A stretch of 64,000 nucleotides of DNA, taken from contig NZ_JACHBQ010000001.1 of assembly GCF_014200405.1 (NCBI RefSeq), positions 248,001-312,000 on the forward strand, in the 5' to 3' direction. The notes beneath the pieces are model-generated. The model was not told where the DNA came from, did no database searches, and was given only the letters and a program-made list of their open reading frames with translations. This DNA is from Cryobacterium roopkundense. GTDB lineage: Bacteria; Actinomycetota; Actinomycetes; Actinomycetales; Microbacteriaceae. Positions 54,727-63,090 of this stretch are shown here, piece by piece (position 1 is the stretch's first letter; the number at the start of each line of letters is the position of its first letter). Both the position numbers and the translations under genes were made by a program.

Positions 54727-56181
54727 TCAGGAGGCGTCGAGCGACCTGAGCAGCTTGTCGACCGAGGTCATGGCGCCACCGAGCACAGCGGGGATACCGC
54801 CGCCGGGATGCACTGATGCACCCACGCGCCACAACCACGGACGCTTCCGGCTCGTGTAGCCCGGGCGGTGGAACGGCCCGCTCTTCCAGAGGGGGCGCCT
54901 CGCGCCGTACAGGGCGCCGCCGGTCGAACCCCACGTGGAGAAGTGCCCGGGATCGAGGATCTCGTAGCCGCTCATCAGCTCGGTGATGGGACGGGAGAGC
55001 CCCACGGCGGCGCTGACCCGCTCGACTTCCCGCCGCACGAATTCGTCGTCGAGGGTGTACGCGCGTCCGTCGGCCGGGGCGGTGAGCAACACGGCCACGG
55101 TGGCCTGTTCATTGGGATAGATCTCGTGGGGGCGGTAGTAGTTGACGAACGCCATCGTCTGGTCGGGGGTGGATCCGGCCTCGAGGCTGCGGTGCAGCGC
55201 CGCCGGATCGTCGGGAAGCACCACTGAATGCGTGGCCGTTTCCGCGGGAAGGAGTTCCCTGAGCACGCCGTAAATCGCCACGCCCGAGCAGGACAACGCC
55301 GCCGGTGTGCGCGGAACACCGTCGTCCAGCAGGATATCCAGAACGCCGGAATCGAGTCCGCTGACAACCACGTCGGCTCGATACTCGGCCACGGCCGTGC
55401 GCACGACCCCCGGCGCGACCGACAGAACGGGCTCCCCGAGCTGAATCCGGGCGCCGGCCCCCCTCGCCAGGCGTTCGAGGGCGAGCGGCAGCTCGTGCAC
55501 GCCGCCGTTCGGCACGAAGACGCCGTCGCGGGCCATGACCGCGGGCATGCTGGCGTAGAGCGCGAGCGTGTGCCGCGGCGAGACGCCGGCGTTCAGGGTG
55601 TGAATCGCGATGATCTCGCGTAATCCGGCGGGCATCCACGTCAGCCCGTCGAGAAAGCGCCGGGTCGTCAGTCGCGCACCGTAGCGGCGAAAGACGTCGC
55701 GCACGGCGGGGAGGGACTTCGGGTCGGCCGGGTCTGCCGTAAGCAAGGTGGCCATGCTCGCCCCAAGTCCGCCGTGCTCGCGTTCGAACCGCACCCAGGC
55801 CGCCCGCCACGGGTGGCCTTCCGGCACCGGAAGGGTGGCCGTCTCGCCGCGGAAGACGTAGCGCCCCACCTCGGGCAGGCGCTGCAGCGAGATGGCGGTG
55901 AGGGCCGCGGCATCCGTCGCCGTTGCGGTTCCGGCCGCCGCGGCCAGGGTGTCGCAGCGGCGCAGGAGCTCCTGCCAGATTTGCGGGAACGTCACGAGCG
56001 AGGGTCCGGTGTCGATGCGCTGGCCGTTGACATGGATGCGACGGCTCTTGCCGCCCACGTGCTCTTGCCCCTCGAGAACGGTGACGGTGTGGCCGGCGCT
56101 CGCGAGCAGCGCGGCGGCGGCGAGCCCGCCCAAACCCGCGCCCAGCACGACGATTCGCTTCGCGGCGACGGATGGGGTCAT
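54727..56181 (-). CDS. CrtI-type phytoene desaturase-like FAD enzyme
   Basis: 484 residues. The N-terminal FAD fold VVLGAGLGGLAAAALLASAG, VGGKSRRIHVNGQRIDTGPS, and the C-terminal HPGGGIPAVLGGAMTS are those of CrtI-type carotenoid desaturases. It begins with ATG overlapping the UbiA gene stop (ATGA), with AGGAGAG upstream. Together with that prenyltransferase it is likely to act in carotenoid formation. It may be a second desaturase rather than the main phytoene desaturase, since crtE and crtB are not here. Confidence 0.85.
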   Translation of the reverse strand: MTPSVAAKRIVVLGAGLGGLAAAALLASAGHTVTVLEGQEHVGGKSRRIHVNGQRIDTGPSLVTFPQIWQELLRRCDTLAAAAGTATATDAAALTAISLQRLPEVGRYVFRGETATLPVPEGHPWRAAWVRFEREHGGLGASMATLLTADPADPKSLPAVRDVFRRYGARLTTRRFLDGLTWMPAGLREIIAIHTLNAGVSPRHTLALYASMPAVMARDGVFVPNGGVHELPLALERLARGAGARIQLGEPVLSVAPGVVRTAVAEYRADVVVSGLDSGVLDILLDDGVPRTPAALSCSGVAIYGVLRELLPAETATHSVVLPDDPAALHRSLEAGSTPDQTMAFVNYYRPHEIYPNEQATVAVLLTAPADGRAYTLDDEFVRREVERVSAAVGLSRPITELMSGYEILDPGHFSTWGSTGGALYGARRPLWKSGPFHRPGYTSRKRPWLWRVGASVHPGGGIPAVLGGAMTSVDKLLRSLDAS

Positions 56182-57020
56182 GAGAACTCTCCTAGAACGA
56201 GGGAAACGACGAGCTGGGCGCCGGCGACGGATCCGGCGACGTAGGGGAACGCGATGGAGTATCGGTACAGTCGACGCCCCGTGGCCGGTCGTGGCGCACG
56301 GTAGAGCGAAACAACGAGCCAGCCGGCAATGGCCGCGTTCACGGCGGCGACCGGCAGGCTGACGAGGGCGAAGCACGCGGTGGAGAGCACCCACCACGCC
56401 CCACTCCACACGGCCGCGCCGCGCGGTCCGAGATGCACCGCCGTGGTGACGATGCCGGCGTCGCGGTCTTCTTCGATGTCCTGCACCGCGTCGAAGGTGT
56501 GCTTGGCTACGCTCCACGTCATCAGGCCGATCGCTGCGGCCCAGACCGGTTTCTCGCCGAAGGCCAGAGGAACGAAGACGAGGGGGAACGCGTAGGCGGC
56601 ATTGCTGAGCGAGTCCAGGTAGCGTCGGGCTTTGAAGCGCAGCGGGGGAGCAGAGTAGAAGATGAAGATCAGAATGTAGGCGGCGATCCAGGCCAGTGCG
56701 GGCGCCGGCAACACGAACAGGAAGTATGCGACAAACGGAATGTTGGTCAGCGCGACACCGAGGAGAATGGGTCGTGACTCGGAACGAGCGATGCGGGCTC
56801 CCTCGAGACCGCCCTTTCGGCTGTTCTGAGCGTCGGTTTCCTGGTCGAAGATGTCGTTCACACCGTAGATCAGCAGGTTGAACGGGAGCGTCGCCCAGAG
56901 CAGTAGTGGAACCACGTCCCAGCGCCACAGGTCCCCGACCAGCCACATGCCGACCACCGTCGTGCCGATGGTGTTCACCCAGAGCACCGGTCGGGAGATC
57001 AGAAGCAGGCGCGAGAGCAT
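56178..57020 (-). CDS. UbiA-family prenyltransferase, lycopene-elongase-like
   Basis: 280 residues with eight or nine membrane helices. The aspartate motifs NDIFDQETD and DAVQDIEEDRD bind the Mg-diphosphate of the prenyl donor. The N-terminal ISRPVLWVNT resembles CrtEb, which adds C5 units to lycopene on the way to C50 carotenoids. A TATAGT box (57027-57032) ends 6 nt before the ATG: a leaderless promoter for the two-gene unit. Menaquinone or other UbiA substrates are a less likely alternative. Confidence 0.8.
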   Translation of the reverse strand: MLSRLLLISRPVLWVNTIGTTVVGMWLVGDLWRWDVVPLLLWATLPFNLLIYGVNDIFDQETDAQNSRKGGLEGARIARSESRPILLGVALTNIPFVAYFLFVLPAPALAWIAAYILIFIFYSAPPLRFKARRYLDSLSNAAYAFPLVFVPLAFGEKPVWAAAIGLMTWSVAKHTFDAVQDIEEDRDAGIVTTAVHLGPRGAAVWSGAWWVLSTACFALVSLPVAAVNAAIAGWLVVSLYRAPRPATGRRLYRYSIAFPYVAGSVAGAQLVVSLVLGEFS

Positions 57021-57202
57021 TTTTTCACTATAACGGGCGCGTCCAACCTCGGGCTGTGTCCGCCCGGGTGCCCCTCGGTGTGCCGCGGGCACCCGCGCGC
57101 GGTACGGAGAATCGGACCAACCTGCCCCGTGCTGTATCTTCCCGACGCGCGGACTGCCAGCATGGGAGTGTCGGCGCGTTCGCATCGACTCTGAGGAGCC
57201 CC

Positions 57203-58228
57203 ATGTTCACCCTGGCAGACCTGCGAATTCCCGTGATTGCGGCACCCATGGCCGGGGGCACATCCACTCCACACCTGGTTGTCGCCGTCGGCCATGAGGG
57301 TGGCCTCGGCTTCCTGGCCGCCGGCTACAAGACACCGGACGTGCTCGAGCGGCAGATCGCCGCCGTGCGCGGCGACAGCCGGCATCCGTTTGGGGTCAAT
57401 GTGTTCCTGCCGCAGGCACCGCCCACCGATCTGGCCGGCGTCGAGCGGTACCGTCGGGCGCTCGAGCCCGCCGCGCTGGCCCGCGGTGTCACGCTGCCGC
57501 CCACCCGCGTCGACGACGACTGGTTCGCCGAGAAGGTCGACCTCCTGGTCGGCCTGCGCGTGCCCGTGGTGTCGTTCACGTTTGGGTTGCCGTCGGCCGA
57601 CGTCGTCGCCCGCCTGCACAGCGTGGGCACGAGCGTGGTCGCCACGGTCACCTCTGTCGACGAGGCGATCCAGTCCGAGAGCCGCGGCGTCGACGCGCTG
57701 TGCGTGCAGGGACCCGACGCCGGCGGGCACCGCGGCACCTTCAACACATCCGACAAGCCTGAAAGTATTCCGCTGCCGGTGCTCGTGGCAGCCGTTCTCG
57801 ACAGTGTGACGTTGCCGATTGTGGCGGCCGGAGGCATCCGCTCTGGCGAGCAGATTGCGGAGCTGCTCGCCGGCGGGGCGACCGCCGTGCAGCTGGGCAC
57901 GGCGTTTCTGCGCACCGACGAATCGGGCGCGCAGCATGCCCACAAAGATGCCCTCGCCGACCCGAGGTTCACCAGCACCGTGATCACCCGGGCATTCTCC
58001 GGCCGCGCCGCCCGCGGTTTGCTCAACGCGTTTATCACCGAACACGACGCGGGGGCACCGTGGGCATACCCGCAGGTGCACCACCTCACGGCGGTTCTTC
58101 GAGCGGATGCCGGCCGTCGCGGCGACCCCGAGGGTCTGGCCCTCTGGGCCGGTACCGGCTACCGTTCCGCCACCGCGGAGCCTGCAGCGGATGTGCTCAC
58201 CCGGCTCTGGCAGGAGGCGTGCGCCTGA
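57203..58228 (+). CDS. Nitronate monooxygenase-family flavoenzyme
   Basis: 341 residues of the FMN TIM-barrel family. PVIAAPMAGGTSTPHLV at the N-terminus, CVQGPDAGGHRG with the proposed catalytic His, and VAAGGIRSGEQIAELLAGGA for phosphate binding. It probably oxidises propionate-3-nitronate or similar toxic nitronates. TGAGGAG precedes the ATG at 57203, much downstream of the longest open frame. Confidence 0.9.
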   Translation: MFTLADLRIPVIAAPMAGGTSTPHLVVAVGHEGGLGFLAAGYKTPDVLERQIAAVRGDSRHPFGVNVFLPQAPPTDLAGVERYRRALEPAALARGVTLPPTRVDDDWFAEKVDLLVGLRVPVVSFTFGLPSADVVARLHSVGTSVVATVTSVDEAIQSESRGVDALCVQGPDAGGHRGTFNTSDKPESIPLPVLVAAVLDSVTLPIVAAGGIRSGEQIAELLAGGATAVQLGTAFLRTDESGAQHAHKDALADPRFTSTVITRAFSGRAARGLLNAFITEHDAGAPWAYPQVHHLTAVLRADAGRRGDPEGLALWAGTGYRSATAEPAADVLTRLWQEACA

Positions 58229-58239
58229 TTCGCTACGCG

Positions 58240-58497
58240 ATGCGGCAGAACGACAGGGCGCGCGGAGTCGTTCCCGTGGCCGGGGCCACGAGAACGCTGC
58301 CTCTCGCGAGCGTCGTGCTCGCGGTCGTGGTTCCTCCCGCAGGCATCGTGTTGGGCCACGTCAGCCTCGATCGCATCGCACGGGGTCTCGTCGCCGGGCG
58401 AGGATTGGCGGCCGGGGCCCTCGTGGTTGGATACGTCGTGCTGGCGCTGGAGCTCATCGCCGTGTCGATGGCCTATCAGGCCAACATCTGGGGCTGA
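58240..58497 (+). CDS. DUF4190-like small membrane protein
   Basis: 85 residues with two hydrophobic helices (LPLASVVLAVVVPPAGIVLG and AGALVVGYVVLALELIAVSM) joined by HVSLDRIARGLVAGRGL, the DUF4190 pattern. A GTG at 58219 is an alternative start that would overlap the previous stop, but the AGGAGG there lies too close. Role unknown; possibly co-transcribed with the nitronate monooxygenase gene. Confidence 0.7.
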   Translation: MRQNDRARGVVPVAGATRTLPLASVVLAVVVPPAGIVLGHVSLDRIARGLVAGRGLAAGALVVGYVVLALELIAVSMAYQANIWG

Positions 58498-58518
58498 GCG
58501 CCGGCGGCATCCGCTCCT

Positions 58519-58815
58519 TCAATCGTGCAGGTGCTCGATCTGCCAGCCGGTGGCTGTGGTGAGAATTTCGAGCACGTTTTGGGCAGAGGTGCGCGCCTCT
58601 GCGGCGCTCCGACGGCTGTAGACGTCGATGGCGAGCGGGAGGGACTCGCCGAACTTGGGAATCTCTACCTCGACCCGACCGCCGCGCGCGAGAGATATAT
58701 AGGAGTGAGCGGTGGCGGTGCCCGTCACCGGAAGCGCCAAGGCGGCGGCGATGATCGCGAGGGCCTCCGGCTTGGTCTGGTATGTCTGGGCGACGATCGT
58801 GGCCGAGTACTCCAT
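58519..58815 (-). CDS. Conserved hypothetical 98-residue protein
   Basis: No family recognised. A short N-terminal hydrophobic stretch (ALAIIAAALALPVTGTATA) is followed by a region with the beta-like GGRVEVEIPKFGESLPLAIDVY and a helix (RRSAAEARTSAQNVLEILTTAT). AGAAGGAG precedes the ATG by 6 nt, which supports translation. Probably a small soluble alpha/beta protein. Confidence 0.65.
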   Translation of the reverse strand: MEYSATIVAQTYQTKPEALAIIAAALALPVTGTATAHSYISLARGGRVEVEIPKFGESLPLAIDVYSRRSAAEARTSAQNVLEILTTATGWQIEHLHD

Positions 58816-59117
58816 GGGGCTCCTTCTAGTTGCGTGTGACGGTTCGCCCAGTCAATCAGTGCGCCACCCGGGAGAAAACCCCTACTTCCAGATCGTCGTG
58901 ATTGGTGGGTCTTGAGCCGCGCGTCCCTGAGGTAGCCTGCGAGGGCGAGAATTGGCCGCAGAAAAGCGAATGCCCGGGTGCGCGTCATGAGGTCATCCGC
59001 GAGAACATAATACTGTCGTTCTCATGAGGTGGTCGCGCCGTCCCTGCGCGTAACCTCGGACCTCTAAACTGAGGGCTTGCGCGGCCGATCCAGGGCACGC
59101 GAAACAGGGGAGTGCGC
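58816..59117 (+). promoter_or_regulatory. Upstream region of the NRPS gene
   Basis: No gene seen. It contains GAGAAC-N11-GTTCTC (59001-59023) around an ATAATACT element, bracketed by two TCATGAGG copies (58985-58992, 59022-59029), and a TAAACT box (59065-59070) about 48 nt before the NRPS start. The palindrome could be an operator. Confidence 0.4.
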
Positions 59118-62100
59118 GTGAGCGACAGCGAGACCGGCGACAGCGAGAACGGCCGCACCAACATCGACCAGGGCGTGCTCGAGGCCGAGTCGCGCACTAC
59201 GTCGGCCCGCACGCTCGCCGACATCCTCGCGGCCACTGCCGAGCTGCACCCCGAGGCGCTCGCCCTCGAAGACGCGGCCGGCGGCATCAGCTATCGGGGC
59301 CTGCTCCGCCTCGTGAACGACCAGGCCACGCACCTGAGCCGCAGCGGCGTGCGCCGCGGCGACAAAGTGGGAATCCGCATCCCCTCCGGCACCCGAGACC
59401 TGTACGTTTCCATCCTCGCGACGCTGCTCGTGGGTGCGGCCTACGTGCCCGTCGACGCCGACGATCCTGAGGAACGGGCGCAGCTCGTGTTCTCCGAAGC
59501 CGGAGTCGTGGGCATCATCGGGCCGAGAGCTGTCTTCGCCGTGCGCGACACTCTCGATGCTGCCGCCCTCGCCGCGCGCGGCCTGCCCGCCGACGAGGAC
59601 CCCACTCTGGTCTTCCCTCCTGCCGTCATTCCCACCCCCGACGATGACGCGTGGGTGATCTTCACCTCCGGATCGACCGGCGTGCCCAAGGGTGTCGCCG
59701 TGACGCATCGCTCGGCGGCGGCCTTCGTCGACGCCGAGGCCGGCCTGTTCTTGCGCGACGAGCCGATCGGCACCGGCGACCGCGTGCTCGCCGGGCTCTC
59801 CGTAGCCTTCGACGCGAGCTGCGAAGAGATGTGGCTGGCCTGGCGCAACGGCGCCTGCCTCGTGCCTGCCCCGCGTTCGCTCGTGCGCTCGGGCGCCGAC
59901 CTCGGCCCCTGGCTCATCGCCCACGGAATCACAGTGGTCTCCACGGTGCCCACACTTGCCGCCCTCTGGCCGGAAGACGCCCTTGAACGCGTGCGCCTGG
60001 TGATCTTCGGCGGTGAGGCCTGCCCGCCCGACCTGGTGGCGCGCATCGTCGCCCGCGAGCGTGAGGTGTGGAACACCTACGGGCCCACGGAAGCCACCGT
60101 CGTGGCGTGCGCCGCGCTGCTCGGCGGCGAAGCCCTCGTGCGCATCGGCCTCCCTCTCGACGGCTGGAACCTCGCCGTGGTCGACAAGTCTGGCCACCGC
60201 GTGGCCGAGGGCGAAGTGGGCGAGCTCATCATCGGCGGCGTCGGGCTGGCCCGCTACCTCGACGCCGAGAAAGACGCCGAGAAGTACGCCCCGCACGCCG
60301 AGCTCGGCTGGGACCGCGCCTACCGCAGCGGCGACCTCGTGCGCTTCGAAGAAGCCGGCCTGGTGTTCATGGGCCGCGCCGACGACCAGGTGAAACTCGG
60401 CGGCCGTCGTATCGAACTGGGCGAGGTCGACGCGGCCCTGCAGTCCCTGCGCGGGGTCGCCGGCGGCGCCGCCGTCGTGCAGACCACCCCGGCCGGCAAC
60501 CACGTTCTCGTGGGCTACATCGCCCTCACCACGACGGATGCCGCGACCTTCGACCGCAGCCTGGCCATGGACCGCCTGCGCGAAGAACTCCCCGCCGCCC
60601 TCGTTCCCCTGCTGGCGATCGTCGACGAGCTGCCCACCCGCACGTCGGGCAAGGTGGACAGAGCCGCACTGCCCTGGCCGCTGCCCGCCACCGGCGACGA
60701 GTCGGCCGCCGGCGAACTGAGCCCCACCGCCGTGTGGCTCGCCGAGAAATGGGCCGCCATCCTCGGCGTGCCCGTCTCCGGTCCCGACGACGATTTCTTC
60801 GCCCACGGAGGCGGCTCGCTCTCCGCGGCCCAGTTCGTCTCCGCGCTTCGCGAACGCTTCGCCGAGACCACCGTCGCCGACATCTACGACTACCCGCGCA
60901 TCGGCTCCCTCGCCGACGAACTCGACGCCCGTACCCCCGACGAACCCGTCGTCACCCGGCAGGTGCTGCCCACACCGCGGCGCAGCCAGATCGCGCAGAC
61001 CCTGCTCGGCATCCCGCTGCACGTGCTCGTCGGCACCCGCTGGCTCGTGTACCTCGCCATCGCTAACAACCTGCTCGCGGTTTGGGGTGCATCCGTTTTC
61101 GTGCCAACCGTGTCCTGGTGGGTAGTGGCCGCGGGTTTCGTTCTCTTCGTAACACCGCCCGGCAAGATGGCGATCTCGGTGATCGCCGCGCGGATGCTGC
61201 TGCTCGGCCTGAAACCCGGCAACTATCCCCGGGGCGGTTCCGTGCACCTGCGCCTGTGGCTCGCCGAGCAGGTGGCCCTGCTCGTCGACGCCGCGAGCCT
61301 TTCGGGAGCGCCGTGGATCAGTTACTACGCCCGGGCCCTCGGCGCCCAAATCGGCCGCGACGTTGACCTGCACACGCTTCCACCCGTGACAGGCATGCTC
61401 TCGATCGGCTCGCAGGCCGCGATCGAACCTGAAACCGACCTCGCCGGCTACTGGGTAGACGGCGACGTGCTGCGCATCGGCCACGTGCACATCGGCGCCG
61501 ATTCGAAGATCGGCTCCCGCAGCACTCTGCTCGGCGGCGCGCACATCGGCAATGGCGCCCAGCTCGAACCCGGTGCCGCGGTATCGGAGGCGGTGCCGGC
61601 CGGGGAACGGTGGGCCGGCTCTCCTGCCACCCGCGTCGGCTCGGCGAAGGAGTCCTGGCCGGCCGAGCGTCCGGCGAACTCGCGCCGCTGGCTCGCCCTG
61701 TTCGCGGCCGGTTCGATCGCGATGACGGGCATCCCCGCGCTCGCGATCGGCCTCGGCGCGCTGTTGCTCGGCGTAGCGATCGGCGATGCAAGCACTCTCG
61801 GAGTTGCCCTGCTGCGCGCCGCGCTCATGATGCCGCTCGCCGTCGTGGCCGGCGGGGTGTTCTACGCGCTGCTCGTGATCGCCTCGGTGCGGGCCCTCGG
61901 CGTGAGCCTGCGCGAGGGCTACTACCCCGTGCGCAGCCGCATCGGCTGGCAGGTCTGGATGACCGAACGCCTGCTCGACGGCAGCCGCGACGTGCTCTTT
62001 CCGGTGTTCGCGAGCCTGTTCACGCCGGTGTGGCTGCGTCTGCTCGGCGCCAAGGTGGGCCCTGGCGTCGAGGCGTCGACGGTGCTGCTCATTCCCGCGC

Positions 62101-63083
62101 TCACCACAATCGCCCCCGACGCCTTCCTCGCCGACGACACCATGGTGGCCTGTTACGAGCTCGGCGGCGGCTGGCTGCACATCGCCCCGGCCAAGGTGGG
62201 GCGCCGGGCGTTCCTCGGCAATAGCGGAATGGCGGGGCCCGGACGCACGGTTCCGCGCAACGGACTCGTGGCGGTGCTCTCGTCCACGCCGCGCAAGGCC
62301 AAGCGCGGCTCAAGCTGGCTCGGCAACCCCGCGACCCGCCTGCGGCGCACGGTAACGGATGCCGACGAGGCCCGCACCTTCGACCCTCCCGTGCGGCTCA
62401 AGGTGGCGCGCGCCCTGTGGGAGCTGCTGCGCCTGGTGCCCGCGGTCGTGGCAGGCTGGGTGGCGCTCGGCGTGCTCGGCGGTCTGGAGTGGTTGTGGCT
62501 CGACCTCGGCCTCGGATGGGCGGTAGCCCTGTCGGGAGTGGTGCTGCTCGCGGCGGGCGCGACCGCCGCGCTCGTGACGACAGTGGCCAAGTGGGTGTTG
62601 GTGGGGCGGATAGCGGCCACTGAGCATCCGCTGTGGTCGTCGTTCATCTGGCGCAATGAGGTGTCTGACAGCTTCGTCGAGATCGTGGCGCGGCCCTGGT
62701 TTGCGGCCAAGGCTGCCGGCACGCCCGCGCTTGCCGTGTGGCTGCGCACCCTCGGTGCGAAGATCGGGAGGGGCGTGTGGTGCGAGTCCTACTGGCTGCC
62801 AGAAGCCGACCTCGTGAACCTCGGCGACGGCGTCACCGTGAATCGCGGCTGCGTCGTGCAGACCCACCTCTTTCATGACCGCATCATGCAGCTCGACACC
62901 GTGACGATGGCCTCGGGCTCGACACTCGGGCCGCACAGCGTGATCCTTCCCGCGGCATCCGTCGACGAGGGCTCGACGGTGGGGCCAGCCTCGCTGGTGA
63001 TGCGCGGCGAGCGGGTTCCCACCGGGTCGCTGTGGTCTGGAAACCCCATTTCACCGTGGCACTCGCCGCCATGGAATAGTTGA
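59118..63083 (+). CDS. Pls/PosA-family non-ribosomal peptide synthetase
   Basis: 1321 residues in the order seen in poly-epsilon-lysine synthetase. Adenylation domain about 25-525 (FTSGSTGVPKGVAVTHR near 181, NTYGPTEATV, YRSGDLVRF, LPTRTSGKVDR). Carrier domain with phosphopantetheine Ser S567 (HGGGSLSA). Then pairs of membrane helices alternating with three soluble left-handed-helix-like domains (about 725-830, 970-1075, 1210-1310). Such enzymes polymerise one basic amino acid at the membrane without thioesterase or condensation domains. The GTG at 59118 has AGGGGAG upstream. The monomer is not certain. Confidence 0.9.
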   Translation: MSDSETGDSENGRTNIDQGVLEAESRTTSARTLADILAATAELHPEALALEDAAGGISYRGLLRLVNDQATHLSRSGVRRGDKVGIRIPSGTRDLYVSILATLLVGAAYVPVDADDPEERAQLVFSEAGVVGIIGPRAVFAVRDTLDAAALAARGLPADEDPTLVFPPAVIPTPDDDAWVIFTSGSTGVPKGVAVTHRSAAAFVDAEAGLFLRDEPIGTGDRVLAGLSVAFDASCEEMWLAWRNGACLVPAPRSLVRSGADLGPWLIAHGITVVSTVPTLAALWPEDALERVRLVIFGGEACPPDLVARIVAREREVWNTYGPTEATVVACAALLGGEALVRIGLPLDGWNLAVVDKSGHRVAEGEVGELIIGGVGLARYLDAEKDAEKYAPHAELGWDRAYRSGDLVRFEEAGLVFMGRADDQVKLGGRRIELGEVDAALQSLRGVAGGAAVVQTTPAGNHVLVGYIALTTTDAATFDRSLAMDRLREELPAALVPLLAIVDELPTRTSGKVDRAALPWPLPATGDESAAGELSPTAVWLAEKWAAILGVPVSGPDDDFFAHGGGSLSAAQFVSALRERFAETTVADIYDYPRIGSLADELDARTPDEPVVTRQVLPTPRRSQIAQTLLGIPLHVLVGTRWLVYLAIANNLLAVWGASVFVPTVSWWVVAAGFVLFVTPPGKMAISVIAARMLLLGLKPGNYPRGGSVHLRLWLAEQVALLVDAASLSGAPWISYYARALGAQIGRDVDLHTLPPVTGMLSIGSQAAIEPETDLAGYWVDGDVLRIGHVHIGADSKIGSRSTLLGGAHIGNGAQLEPGAAVSEAVPAGERWAGSPATRVGSAKESWPAERPANSRRWLALFAAGSIAMTGIPALAIGLGALLLGVAIGDASTLGVALLRAALMMPLAVVAGGVFYALLVIASVRALGVSLREGYYPVRSRIGWQVWMTERLLDGSRDVLFPVFASLFTPVWLRLLGAKVGPGVEASTVLLIPALTTIAPDAFLADDTMVACYELGGGWLHIAPAKVGRRAFLGNSGMAGPGRTVPRNGLVAVLSSTPRKAKRGSSWLGNPATRLRRTVTDADEARTFDPPVRLKVARALWELLRLVPAVVAGWVALGVLGGLEWLWLDLGLGWAVALSGVVLLAAGATAALVTTVAKWVLVGRIAATEHPLWSSFIWRNEVSDSFVEIVARPWFAAKAAGTPALAVWLRTLGAKIGRGVWCESYWLPEADLVNLGDGVTVNRGCVVQTHLFHDRIMQLDTVTMASGSTLGPHSVILPAASVDEGSTVGPASLVMRGERVPTGSLWSGNPISPWHSPPWNS

Positions 63084-63090
63084 GGGTGTT

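Noticed and set aside
59064..62180. 1038-residue open frame opposite the NRPS gene
   Set aside because: It is antisense to clear adenylation and carrier domains; the translated sequence is His/Gly/Glu/Ala-rich with no domain.
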